Source: Staphylococcus debuckii (lineage in GTDB: Bacteria; Bacillota; Bacilli; Staphylococcales; Staphylococcaceae). From it: 64,000 bases of DNA. Positions within the stretch are counted from its first letter, which is position 1. Each line of letters starts with the position of its first letter. Under the pieces are notes generated by a model. The model had not been told where the DNA came from, ran no database searches, and worked only from the letters and a program-made list of their open reading frames with translations. A program made the translations under genes and the position numbers. The stretch spans positions 1,736,001 through 1,800,000 of the forward strand of contig NZ_CP033460.1 of NCBI RefSeq assembly GCF_003718735.1, in the 5' to 3' direction. Positions 18,970 through 27,497 of this stretch are shown piece by piece.

Positions 18970-19008
18970 GTGCTCATAAAATTAGCGCCGGATTTATATC
19001 CGACGCTA
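18970..19008 (-). terminator. Terminator of phoPR
   Basis: Hairpin TAGCGTCGGATA against TATCCGGCGCTA (one GT wobble; 19008-18983) with ATTTTATG after it on the minus strand, just past the phoR stop. The T-run is short, so strength is moderate. Confidence 0.7.
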
Positions 19009-19015
19009 TTACATA

Positions 19016-20725
19016 TTATGAATTTCGTGTTTTATTATCGAAGAAAATAATACGGAAAGTGGTACCGACATCTAGTTCACTTTCAATTTGTATGCGGCCT
19101 TGGTAAGCTTCAACAATATGTTTAGTGATTGATAAACCAAGTCCTGTACCTCCAGAGTCTCTGCTGCGCGCCTTATCCACTCTATAAAAGCGTTCAAAAA
19201 CATGCTTTTGATCTTCAGGAGCTATACCGATGCCATGGTCTTCCACTTCTAAAATTTTCTTATCACCTTGACTAGCAACTCTTACAAAGACAGTACTTTC
19301 ATTCGGTGAATAATTAATCGCATTACTGACTAAGTTTGTAACCACTTGTGCAATCTTAGAAGCTTCAGCATCAATATGAACGTCCTCTTGTATATTGGCG
19401 TCTATAGTAATATCTTTTCTTTGAGCGTAAGCATATAACGTATCAACAGTGGTTTGTGTAACTTCTGATAAGTTTACACGTTCTGTTCTGATTTCAGTTT
19501 GTTGCTCAATATGTGATAAGTCCAACAAATCTTCAACCAGAGATTCAATACGGTTAGATTCTTTTAAAATGATATTTAAAAATTCATCTAACAAATGTTC
19601 ATCTTCTTTTGCCCCGTCAATTAATGTTTCAGCAAATCCCTTTATCGAAGTAATAGGTGTCTTCAATTCATGGGATACATTCGCTACGAATTCACGACGC
19701 AGATTTTCGAGTTTCTTGAGACTTGTAATATCATGGAGTACAACCACCATACCTTGAAGCCTTTTTTTATTACGAGATAAAATCGGAACACATGCTGTGT
19801 CGAAATACTTTTCATGAACATTATTAATATAAATTTCAACTTGTTCATTAATCGTCTTTTCAGTTTTAAAGGCGTTTATAATCAACGTATTTAACTTGCC
19901 TTTAATTACGCGATTATAATTTTTATTCACTACGCTCGCTTCAGGATTGAACATATCGTAATAAGCAGTGTTGGCTACTACAATTTTACCGTATTTATCA
20001 ATCATTAATACTGAGCTTGGAATATTTTCTAAGGTCGTTTTCAAACGATTAGATTGAATCTTTTGTTCATTATGCATCTTTTGCAAACGACGTGCCAGTT
20101 CATTGGTCGTTACAAAGAGATCTCGTGTTTCTTTCACATTACTTTCTGGAACACGGATATGATAATGTCCTTGAGCCAACAGTTTAGTTGCGTAAGTTAC
20201 ATCATTAATAGGTCTGATATAAGTTCTATTGATGTTTCTAACAATTAAAAATACCACTGCCAATATAAACATTCCTATAATTACGATGTATTTCCAAGCT
20301 TCAAACTGCAACTGGGAAATTTCATTATTGTATCCTGAAATAATAATATGATGGTCATTATCAATATATTTATAGGTAAACCGATGATTTCCTTTATGCG
20401 TGTCATAAATTAAATTGGATGGATTACCGACAACATTAATATTTTCATTTGCAGGTACATTATTCCCCGCTTTGAATAAAACTTTATGATTTGAATTGCT
20501 ATGTATAGAAATCGCAAAATCATTCAATCGTGCGTATTCTTCAATAGCTTTGTTTTGATGTGCTTTATAAGATGCGTTTACTCTTTCTGAATCATTCTTT
20601 AAGTTTTCACTATCTCTGCTTGATATCGTCGTATAAATAGCATGATTGATGAGCAAACCTAAAGCAATGAGACAAGAGACAATCAGTGTTACCAGTGTAA
20701 GCAGTAATCGGGTATAAAACTTCAA
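19016..20725 (-). CDS. phoR: Phosphate-sensing histidine kinase PhoR
   Basis: Membrane sensor kinase for phosphate limitation, partner of PhoP. 569 residues. Two membrane segments (about 7-29 and 145-163) bracket an extracytoplasmic sensor domain; then HAMP (about 165-215), PAS (about 230-330), HisKA with FVANVSHELKTPITSIKGF (phospho-accepting His near 359), and HATPase with N box LVSNAINYSP, G1 VEDHGIGIAPED and G2 GGTGLGLSI. It overlaps phoP by 4 bases (ATGA), showing translational coupling. Confidence 0.96.
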   Translation of the reverse strand: MKFYTRLLLTLVTLIVSCLIALGLLINHAIYTTISSRDSENLKNDSERVNASYKAHQNKAIEEYARLNDFAISIHSNSNHKVLFKAGNNVPANENINVVGNPSNLIYDTHKGNHRFTYKYIDNDHHIIISGYNNEISQLQFEAWKYIVIIGMFILAVVFLIVRNINRTYIRPINDVTYATKLLAQGHYHIRVPESNVKETRDLFVTTNELARRLQKMHNEQKIQSNRLKTTLENIPSSVLMIDKYGKIVVANTAYYDMFNPEASVVNKNYNRVIKGKLNTLIINAFKTEKTINEQVEIYINNVHEKYFDTACVPILSRNKKRLQGMVVVLHDITSLKKLENLRREFVANVSHELKTPITSIKGFAETLIDGAKEDEHLLDEFLNIILKESNRIESLVEDLLDLSHIEQQTEIRTERVNLSEVTQTTVDTLYAYAQRKDITIDANIQEDVHIDAEASKIAQVVTNLVSNAINYSPNESTVFVRVASQGDKKILEVEDHGIGIAPEDQKHVFERFYRVDKARSRDSGGTGLGLSITKHIVEAYQGRIQIESELDVGTTFRIIFFDNKTRNS

Positions 20726-21438
20726 TTAGCAGATTTAGGTCTTTCTAATTTATAACCTAAACCACGGACCGTTTTAATTAATTTTGGCTGCTTAGGGTTT
20801 TCTTCTAATTTATCTCTCAAGTGACTGATATGCACATCTACAATACGCGAATCACCTGTAAATTCATAATTCCATACAGAGTTCAGCATATGTTCTCTAG
20901 TAATTACGCGGCCTTGACGTTCGATTAAATACAATAACAATTCAAATTCTTTAGGTGTCAGCTCTAATAATTCATTATTTTTATATACTTCAAAATACTC
21001 GGGTCTAATCTTGATAGAACCAATGATAACATCCTCATTATCATTTTCTTCTTCTTGAACACTTTGAACTTGTTGAGAACGTCGCAAAATAGCTTTTACA
21101 CGCGCAACTACTTCTCTTGGTGAAAATGGTTTAGTCATATAATCATCTGCACCAAGCTCTAAGCCTAGCACACGATCAAACTCGTCATCTTTGGCAGTCA
21201 ACATTAGAATAGGAACTAAGTTCTTATCTGAACGAATCGTTTTACAAACTTCAATGCCGTCTAATTTTGGAAGCATTACATCTAAAACTACTAAATCTGG
21301 CTGTACATCATTTACTTTTTGAAGCGCCTCTTCTCCATCATAAGCAACTTCTACAATGTAACCTGCAGTTTCCAAATTATATTTCAGTAAAGTTACAATT
21401 GATTGTTCATCGTCGACTACTAAAATTTTTTGTGACAT
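20722..21438 (-). CDS. phoP: Phosphate response regulator PhoP
   Basis: OmpR-family transcription factor. 238 residues: receiver domain 1-120 with acidic pocket DDE near 9-11, phospho-acceptor Asp in LVVLDVMLPKLDG, and conserved Lys in MTKPFSPRE; winged-helix DNA-binding domain from about 135 to the end (TPKEFELLLYL ... RIVDVHISHLRDKLE ... TVRGLGYKLE). Triple TTWACA repeats lie upstream and suggest autoregulation. Order icd-phoP-phoR downstream of citZ matches other staphylococci. Confidence 0.97.
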   Translation of the reverse strand: MSQKILVVDDEQSIVTLLKYNLETAGYIVEVAYDGEEALQKVNDVQPDLVVLDVMLPKLDGIEVCKTIRSDKNLVPILMLTAKDDEFDRVLGLELGADDYMTKPFSPREVVARVKAILRRSQQVQSVQEEENDNEDVIIGSIKIRPEYFEVYKNNELLELTPKEFELLLYLIERQGRVITREHMLNSVWNYEFTGDSRIVDVHISHLRDKLEENPKQPKLIKTVRGLGYKLERPKSAN

Positions 21439-21468
21439 GGTCGTACCCCCTGTGTATTTTTCAACCTA

Positions 21469-21496
21469 ATTATAACTTATATTTTCATAAAGATAA
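21469..21496 (-). promoter_or_regulatory. Putative promoter of phoPR
   Basis: Minus strand -35-like TTATCT (21496-21491), 16-nt spacer, perfect -10 TATAAT (21474-21469). A weak -35 fits a promoter needing an activator. Confidence 0.6.
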
Positions 21497-21512
21497 CATA
21501 CTATGTATTAAC

Positions 21513-21540
21513 TTTACAGAAACTTAACAATTGATTAACA
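21513..21540 (+). promoter_or_regulatory. Putative PhoP box: three TTWACA repeats at 11-bp spacing
   Basis: TTTACA at 21513-21518, TTAACA at 21524-21529 and TTAACA at 21535-21540, each starting exactly 11 bases after the previous one. This is the known arrangement of PhoP-binding direct repeats (TTHACA with about 5-nt gaps). The repeats read on the plus strand, opposite to phoP, and end 17 bases upstream of the phoP -35. Autoregulation of phoPR is my inference. Confidence 0.65.
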
Positions 21541-21554
21541 TTCTATAATTTTTA

Positions 21555-21663
21555 TTTTGAAAAAGAAATAAGAGGAGATGGGACAAATGAATGTCTCAAA
21601 CTCCTCCTTTTTGAAGTGGTAGCAACTAAGTGAATAGAAAATAATCTTGATTCATATTATTCT
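21555..21663 (-). repeat. Diverged copy of the intergenic two-hairpin repeat; terminator of icd
   Basis: A GC-rich hairpin (21572-21607: GAGGAG ... CTCCTC plus GGACA/TGTCT) adjoins a second region (about 21617-21660) that on the minus strand reads TTTTCTATTCACTTAGTTGC, close to TTTTCTATTCAGATAGCTAC in the other copies (near 47457 and 58910). The orientation is opposite to those copies. The first hairpin is followed by T-rich sequence on both strands and probably ends icd transcripts. Confidence 0.6.
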
Positions 21664-21683
21664 GTGCCACTTACCACATTAGA

Positions 21684-22949
21684 TTATAGATTTTTAATTA
21701 ATTCTTCAGCAAATTCTGATGTTTTAACTTCAGTTGCACCATCCATTAAACGAGCAAAGTCGTAAGTTACAACTTTAGATGCAATTGTTTTTTCAATTGA
21801 AGCTGTAATTAAGTCAGCTGCTTCTTGCCAACCTAAGTGTTCTAACATCAATACAGCACTTAATAATTCAGATGAAGGGTTAACTTTATCTAAATCAGTA
21901 TATTTAGGTGCAGTACCGTGTGTTGCTTCAAAAATCGCGTGACCAGTGTCATAGTTGATGTTCGCACCTGGAGCAATACCGATTCCTCCAACTTGAGCTG
22001 CTAATGCATCAGATACATAGTCACCATTTAAGTTCATAGTTGCAACTACATCGTATTCAGCTGGACGAGTCAAGATTTGTTGTAAGAAAATGTCAGCAAT
22101 AGAATCTTTAATGATGATTTTACCATCTGCTACGGCTTGATCTTGAATTTTGTTTGCTTCTTCTTTACCTTTTTCATCCACTAAACGATCATATTGTTGC
22201 CATGTGAATACTTTGTCGCCGAATTCATTTTCAGCTAAATCGTAACCCCATTGTTTGAAAGCACCTTCAGTGAATTTCATGATGTTACCTTTGTGTACTA
22301 AAGTTACTGATTTGCGGTTGTTATCTAAAGCGTATTGGATTGCAGCACGCACAAGACGTTCTGTACCTTCTTTAGAAACTGGTTTCACACCGATACCTGA
22401 AGTTTCAGGGAAGCGGATGTTTGTTGCACCCATTTCTTCTTGTAAGAATTTAATTAATTTCTTAGCTTCTGGAGTGCCTTCTTTGAATTCAATACCTGCG
22501 TAGATATCTTCTGTGTTTTCACGGAAAATAACCATATCAGTATCTTCTGGACGTTTAACAGGTGAAGGTACACCTTTGAACCAACGTACAGGACGTAAGC
22601 AAGTAAATAAATCTAATTCTTGACGTAATGCAACGTTTAATGAACGAATTCCGCCACCGATTGGTGTAGTTAGCGGTCCTTTGATAGCAATTAAATATTC
22701 TCTGATTGCTTCAAGTGTTTCTTCAGGAAGCCATTTCCCAGTATTATCATACGCTTTTTGGCCTGCTAAAATTTCTTTCCATTCAATTTTCTTGTCGCCA
22801 TTATAAGCTTTTTCAACTGCAGCGTCTAAAACACGACGAGATGCTCTCCAGATGTCTGGGCCGATTCCATCACCAATGATGAATGGAATAATTGGATTGT
22901 TCGGTACTAATAAACCGTCTTCTTGTTTAACAATTTTTTCTGGTGCCAT
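21684..22949 (-). CDS. icd: Isocitrate dehydrogenase (NADP-dependent type)
   Basis: TCA-cycle enzyme, isocitrate to 2-oxoglutarate. 421 residues, E. coli-like homodimeric class. Substrate-binding Ser/Arg segment [17 protein letters not shown] (about 101-117), family signature [19 protein letters not shown], and [18 protein letters not shown] near the cofactor site support NADP use, as known for this class. Start ATG follows CGGAGG. It lies 63 bases downstream of citZ and is likely co-transcribed with it. Confidence 0.96.
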   Translation of the reverse strand: MAPEKIVKQEDGLLVPNNPIIPFIIGDGIGPDIWRASRRVLDAAVEKAYNGDKKIEWKEILAGQKAYDNTGKWLPEETLEAIREYLIAIKGPLTTPIGGGIRSLNVALRQELDLFTCLRPVRWFKGVPSPVKRPEDTDMVIFRENTEDIYAGIEFKEGTPEAKKLIKFLQEEMGATNIRFPETSGIGVKPVSKEGTERLVRAAIQYALDNNRKSVTLVHKGNIMKFTEGAFKQWGYDLAENEFGDKVFTWQQYDRLVDEKGKEEANKIQDQAVADGKIIIKDSIADIFLQQILTRPAEYDVVATMNLNGDYVSDALAAQVGGIGIAPGANINYDTGHAIFEATHGTAPKYTDLDKVNPSSELLSAVLMLEHLGWQEAADLITASIEKTIASKVVTYDFARLMDGATEVKTSEFAEELIKNL

Positions 22950-23012
22950 TAATAATTCCTCCGTAACTTAATTAATAAGGTGTTTCAATTTCAGAATCAA
23001 AAATAATATATT

Positions 23013-24131
23013 CTATCTTTCTTCGATTGGAACATATACACGATTAGTTTCGCCAATATATTTTGCACGTGGTCTCATAATACGATTATCTCTGTATTGT
23101 TCAAAGATATGTGCTAACCAACCTGAAGTACGGCTGACCGCAAATATTGGAGTAAATAAATCATGCGGAATATTCATACTATGATAAACAGTCGCACTAT
23201 AGAAATCGACGTTGGCAATAATACCAGTACGTTCTTTCATAATATCTTCAATTTTCACTGAGATATCATATAAGTGTTTTTGACCTGTTTCATCTGTAAT
23301 TTTCTTACTCATTGTTTTCAAGTATTTCGCACGTGGATCGCCATCTTTATAAACACGGTGACCGAAGCCCATAATTTTTTCTTTATTTGCGAATTTTTTG
23401 TCTAAATATGGTTCTACATCATCAACTGATTTGATTTCAGAAAGCATATTCATTACGCGTTCATTAGCACCGCCATGTAAAGGCCCTTTCAATGAACCGA
23501 CTGCAGCTACGATACCTGAGTACATATCTGATAATGAAGATACTGCACAACGTGCTGTAAATGCAGAAGCATTCAATTCATGGTCAGCGTGTAATACCAA
23601 TGCTTTGTTAAATGCTTCTTCTTCGATATCAGTAGGCACTTCCCCACGTAACATGTACAAGAAGTTTGCTGCATAGCTTAAACCTTCTTTAGGTTTAATA
23701 GGTTCTTTTCCTTCACGAACGCGTTGGAAAGAAGCTACTAACGAAGCCATTTTAGCTTGAATTCTAATAGCGCGTTCTAATTTTTCTTCATCAGTTTCAC
23801 CTTCAGCATTTTCATCAAAATGCGCAATGTATGAAACTGAAGTTCTTAATGCTGTCATCGGATGTACATTATTAGTAGCATAGTCTTCAAAGTGTTCATA
23901 TACTTTGTCATCTAATGTAGCATACTCGTATAACTTTCTTTTCAATTCATCTAACTCGTCTTGCGTAGGAAGTCTATAGTTCCATAATAAAAAGATAATT
24001 TCTTCAAATGATGCGTTTTCTGCTAAATCATCGATGTCGTAACCGGCATATGTCAGTTGGCTATCGATAATTGAGCTCACTTTTGTTTCAGCTGCAATTA
24101 CCCCTTCTAAACCTTTTTGCAATTCTGCCAT
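23013..24131 (-). CDS. citZ: Citrate synthase
   Basis: First step of the TCA cycle, acetyl-CoA plus oxaloacetate to citrate. 372 residues from the ATG at 24131 (MAELQKGLEGVIAAETKVS). Catalytic residues are visible in HADHELNASAF, GPLHGGANERVM, GFGHRVYKDGDPRAK and the late DFYSATVY (Asp). The frame is open 14 codons further upstream, but that part covers the transcription start and cre-like site; AAGGGGA before the 24131 ATG decides. First gene of citZ-icd, with a strong promoter carrying a cre-like element. Confidence 0.97.
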   Translation of the reverse strand: MAELQKGLEGVIAAETKVSSIIDSQLTYAGYDIDDLAENASFEEIIFLLWNYRLPTQDELDELKRKLYEYATLDDKVYEHFEDYATNNVHPMTALRTSVSYIAHFDENAEGETDEEKLERAIRIQAKMASLVASFQRVREGKEPIKPKEGLSYAANFLYMLRGEVPTDIEEEAFNKALVLHADHELNASAFTARCAVSSLSDMYSGIVAAVGSLKGPLHGGANERVMNMLSEIKSVDDVEPYLDKKFANKEKIMGFGHRVYKDGDPRAKYLKTMSKKITDETGQKHLYDISVKIEDIMKERTGIIANVDFYSATVYHSMNIPHDLFTPIFAVSRTSGWLAHIFEQYRDNRIMRPRAKYIGETNRVYVPIEER

Positions 24132-24158
24132 ATTAATTTCCCCTTTTCTATAACAAAT

Positions 24159-24172
24159 TGAAATGGCTTTCA
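24159..24172. promoter_or_regulatory. cre-like operator at the citZ transcription start
   Basis: TGAAATGGCTTTCA (minus strand TGAAAGCCATTTCA) matches 13 of 14 positions of the CcpA consensus, failing only at one base of the central CG. It lies about 6 bases downstream of the -10, a repressing position. CcpA repression of citZ is established in Bacillus and staphylococci. Confidence 0.6.
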
Positions 24173-24178
24173 TTTAGT

Positions 24179-24207
24179 ATTATATCCAATTATCGCGATT
24201 TTGTGAA
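24179..24207 (-). promoter_or_regulatory. Sigma-A promoter of citZ-icd
   Basis: Minus strand -35 TTCACA (24207-24202), 17-nt spacer, perfect -10 TATAAT (24184-24179). Confidence 0.8.
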
Positions 24208-24428
24208 CAATTAAGCAACTCTTATAAACATGTAAATCTACATACTTATCAAGTGTTTATGGAAGAATAGTCTAGTTATAGCCTTGCATACGTGCACTTA
24301 TTACATTTTAATTGTTTTAAGTTCCTTAAAACATAGTTTTAGGATATGTCATTTTAAATATTTATCATTCATAATAACTATATTTCATTGCGAATTGCAT
24401 GAAAATTTGTATTATTCTCAAAAAACAT

Positions 24429-24457
24429 TTGTCATTACCTTCAAATATGTGCATAAT
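24429..24457 (+). promoter_or_regulatory. Putative promoter of the aapA permease gene
   Basis: Plus strand -35 TTGTCA (24429-24434), 17-nt spacer, -10 CATAAT (24452-24457). The remainder of the divergent gap, about 24208-24428, is AT-rich and shows no gene or clear operator. Confidence 0.6.
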
Positions 24458-24490
24458 ATTGATGAGGTGCAAAAAGGGAGTTGTTTGAAT

Positions 24491-25855
24491 ATGGCAAATA
24501 ATAATTTACAAAGAGAACTGAGCAATCGTCACATTCAACTGATTGCTATCGGCGGAGCAATTGGTACAGGGTTATTCTTAGGGGCTGGACAAACGATTGC
24601 TATGACAGGTCCTTCCATATTACTAACATACATTATCGTTGGATTAATGTTGTTTATGTTTATGAGAGGATTAGGAGAAATTTTAATTTCAAACACCAAT
24701 TTTAAGTCTTTCGCAGATGTTACAAATGAATATATCGGGCCTTTTGCAGGATTTGTAACAGGATGGACATATTGGTTCTGCTGGATTATCACTGGAATGG
24801 CCGAAGTTACAGCCGTTGCGAAATATATAAGTTTCTGGTGGCCGGCTATACCTAACTGGGTAAGCGCACTATTCTGTGTACTATTACTTATGGTATTTAA
24901 CTTATTCAGTGCTAAAATTTTCGGGGAATTAGAATTTTGGTTTGCAATCATCAAAGTTACTACTATTATCGTACTTATCGTTGTAGGCCTTGTCATGATC
25001 TTCATGGCCTATAAAACACAATTCGGGCATGCTTCATTTACTAATTTATATGAACATGGTATTTTCCCTAAAGGAGCTACAGGATTCTTCATGTCCTTCC
25101 AAATGGCAGTGTTCTCCTTTGTTGGTATAGAAATCATCGGGGTAACTGCTGGAGAAACTAAAGATCCTACTAAGACAATACCTAAAGCAATTAACAGTGT
25201 ACCAATGCGTATCCTTTTATTCTACGTCGGTTCATTAGCGGTGATTATGTCAATCATTCCATGGAATAAAATGGATCCTTCAGAAAGTCCATTTGTTCGT
25301 TTGTTTGCCTTAGTCGGCATTCCGTTTGCAGCTGGAATTATCAACTTTGTAGTATTAACTGCTGCTGCATCATCTTGTAACAGTGGTATTTTCTCTAACA
25401 GCCGTATGTTATTTGGTTTAGCGAGACAAGAACAAGCACCACCGATTTTCAGATCTACAAATAAAAATGGTGTACCTCATATCGCAATTTTAGTTTCTTG
25501 TGCGCTATTATTAGTGGCTGCTTTACTTAACTATATCTTCCCAGATGCTACATTAGTATTTACTTATGTTACTACTATTTCAACAGTACTATTCTTAGTA
25601 GTATGGGGATTAATCACTTATGCATATATTCGTTATCAAAAACGTGATCCAGAACAACATAAAAATTCAATTTATAAATTACCTGGCGGAAAAATTTCTG
25701 GTTACATCATTTTATTATTCTTCGTCTTTGTACTAGGATTACTTTTCGTCAACCCAGTAACACGCGTAGCAATCTTTATTTCACCTGTTTGGTTTATTCT
25801 TCTAGGATTTATGTATTGGAGATATACGCAACAAGTGAAGAAACATAATGGTTAA
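24491..25855 (+). CDS. aapA: Amino acid permease, AapA/CycA-like (D-serine/D-alanine/glycine type)
   Basis: Membrane amino acid symporter of the APC superfamily. 454 residues with about 12 hydrophobic helices from the ATG at 24491 (MANNNLQRELSNRHIQLIAI), which has GGGAG upstream; 69 further in-frame codons upstream are non-coding in character. The signature IAIGGAIGTGLFLGAG and SFVGIEIIGVTAGETKDP are present. The closest relatives I recall next to staphylococcal citZ are annotated D-serine/D-alanine/glycine transporters; substrate is inferred. It is divergent from citZ and ends in a long terminator. Confidence 0.87.
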   Translation: MANNNLQRELSNRHIQLIAIGGAIGTGLFLGAGQTIAMTGPSILLTYIIVGLMLFMFMRGLGEILISNTNFKSFADVTNEYIGPFAGFVTGWTYWFCWIITGMAEVTAVAKYISFWWPAIPNWVSALFCVLLLMVFNLFSAKIFGELEFWFAIIKVTTIIVLIVVGLVMIFMAYKTQFGHASFTNLYEHGIFPKGATGFFMSFQMAVFSFVGIEIIGVTAGETKDPTKTIPKAINSVPMRILLFYVGSLAVIMSIIPWNKMDPSESPFVRLFALVGIPFAAGIINFVVLTAAASSCNSGIFSNSRMLFGLARQEQAPPIFRSTNKNGVPHIAILVSCALLLVAALLNYIFPDATLVFTYVTTISTVLFLVVWGLITYAYIRYQKRDPEQHKNSIYKLPGGKISGYIILLFFVFVLGLLFVNPVTRVAIFISPVWFILLGFMYWRYTQQVKKHNG

Positions 25856-25896
25856 ATTTTTATAGAAACAAGCACCTTTATCCATTAAATACGAAT

Positions 25897-25980
25897 GAGC
25901 ACCTTCTATAGAATTGTGGCGGTTCCAAAAGTTCAACTTTTCAGGACAGCTACACTTTCTACAGAAGGTGCTCTTTTTTT
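25897..25980 (+). terminator. Long terminator hairpin of aapA
   Basis: A 77-nt hairpin: outer arms GAGCACCTTCT (25897-25907) and AGAAGGTGCTC (25963-25973), continuing with few mismatches to an inner TCCAAAAGT/ACTTTTCAGGA stem, then TTTTTTT. The T-run overlaps the stop codon of the convergent M20 gene (25981-25979). Confidence 0.88.
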
Positions 25981-27220
25981 ATTTCTCATTTTCATTAATA
26001 TAAGTCGGCAGCAGTTGTGTAAAGTAATCAATGAATTGCAAATAGGTAGCCTTGTTAACGTACTCATTTACTTGATGTGCAGTAGCACCAGGTCCAAAGG
26101 TTAAGAATGGATAGTCTTCATCTTTACCACGTAACAAATTCGAAGCATCCGTTACCCCAGGCATCGGTGTGATACCTAATGTTTTATTAAACATTGCTTC
26201 CCCTAGTCGATGTCCTAATTCTATTAGCTTATTTTTACCAGTGGTCAGGGCTGGTTCTAAGTCAAGATAAATATCCGCTTCTAATTGTGCTCCTTGCTCA
26301 TTTTCCTTATCTAAATAGTGTTGAAATAATTGTTTTACTTGTTCATTATTGTATTCAGGCACCGTCCGGATATTAAACTCTGCAGTAGCTTTATCTGGAA
26401 CAGAATTGACTTGAGTGCCTCCATTGAATATTGTATTAGTAATAACCAGACCAGATAACATGTTTCTGACTTTGTTCATATCGGTATCATTATCAAGTAC
26501 TGAAGCCAATCGTTTTTCAAATTTTGAACAATCTATTTGATTCATTGGCTGAGTTTGTATAATTTCTTCGTAAGCGTTATCTATATTTTGTACGAAATTC
26601 ATTAATGGTTTAATGGCATTTTGTCCTGCAATAGGCATAGAACTATGCGCAGCTTTTCCGGTAGAATTAACTCTATAATCCATTGATCCTTTATTCGCAT
26701 ATATCAAGTTGTTTTCTGTTGGCTCTGCAATTAATAACGCATCTACATTATCCATATAACCTTTTTCATAGAGTTGTTTGGAGCCCAATTGTTCCATTTC
26801 TTCACCTGAAGTAGCCATGAATTGAATAGATCCTTTTTTCAATAAATGCTGCTCATGTATCTCTATGAAAGCGATGGCAAGTGCTGCTAAGCCAGATTTC
26901 ATATCTGCTGCTCCACGACCATAAAGCTTTTCATTCTCTTCAGTAAGTTCGAATGGAGGATAATCCCATTTATCGATATCTCCTTCCGATACCACATCCA
27001 TATGGTCTGAAATGCCCATAACCGGATGACCTTCACCAATTTTTGCAATTAAATTCGCTCTGTTAGGACTGATTGAATCAATTTCTGATTCAATACCATG
27101 CTGAGCAAACAATTCTTTTAAGTAGTTAGCGACTTTAATTTCATTGTCATTCACACGTTTTATTTTTACGATATCTGCTAGGATTTGTACTTTTTCTTCA
27201 TTTGAAAAGACTGCTGTCAA
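25979..27220 (-). CDS. M20 family metallopeptidase/deacylase (ArgE/DapE-like), TTG start
   Basis: Zinc-dependent amidohydrolase of the ArgE/DapE/ACY1 group. 413 residues. Metal and catalytic residues are in place: SDHMDVV (His, Asp), GRGAADMKSG (bridging Asp), TSGEEMEQ (Glu-Glu), IAEPTENN (Glu/Asp site) and GPGATAHQVNEYV (His); a dimerisation lid domain lies about 180-300. Staphylococcal relatives are annotated succinyl-diaminopimelate desuccinylase; the true substrate is not provable here. The start is TTG (27220-27218) with AGGAGG about 10 nt upstream. It stands alone, convergent to aapA. Confidence 0.88.
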   Translation of the reverse strand: MTAVFSNEEKVQILADIVKIKRVNDNEIKVANYLKELFAQHGIESEIDSISPNRANLIAKIGEGHPVMGISDHMDVVSEGDIDKWDYPPFELTEENEKLYGRGAADMKSGLAALAIAFIEIHEQHLLKKGSIQFMATSGEEMEQLGSKQLYEKGYMDNVDALLIAEPTENNLIYANKGSMDYRVNSTGKAAHSSMPIAGQNAIKPLMNFVQNIDNAYEEIIQTQPMNQIDCSKFEKRLASVLDNDTDMNKVRNMLSGLVITNTIFNGGTQVNSVPDKATAEFNIRTVPEYNNEQVKQLFQHYLDKENEQGAQLEADIYLDLEPALTTGKNKLIELGHRLGEAMFNKTLGITPMPGVTDASNLLRGKDEDYPFLTFGPGATAHQVNEYVNKATYLQFIDYFTQLLPTYINENEK

Positions 27221-27415
27221 AGTGTCTCAACCTCCTGTAACTGGCCTGAAATTTAAATTAATCTAGTTCGCGTCTTATAATCAATCAAAAATTCATCGTT
27301 TTTATGGTGCATAGAGAAAAAGCTGAAGCCACGATATAAAACTCAGTCTATTTTCCCACACAAGCACTTTAACATTTATAGTTAGCTAAGCAAACTAATT
27401 TGATAAGCAATAAAT

Positions 27416-27467
27416 ATAATAAAAAACGAACTGCATCTTCAATTTTCATGAAGTATACAGTTCGTTT
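27416..27467 (-). terminator. Terminator of pfkA-pyk
   Basis: Hairpin AAACGAACTGTATACTTCA against TGAAGATGCAGTTCGTTT (27467-27424, few mismatches) followed on the minus strand by TTTTTTATT, about 30 bases beyond the pyk stop. Confidence 0.92.
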
Positions 27468-27497
27468 AATTGATTAATATTTAATTACATTCGGTTA

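Noticed and set aside
24185..24428. CcpC-type ATAA/TTAT operators in the citZ-aapA gap
   Set aside because: Several ATAA and TTAT words occur but in such AT-rich DNA the spacing was not convincing.
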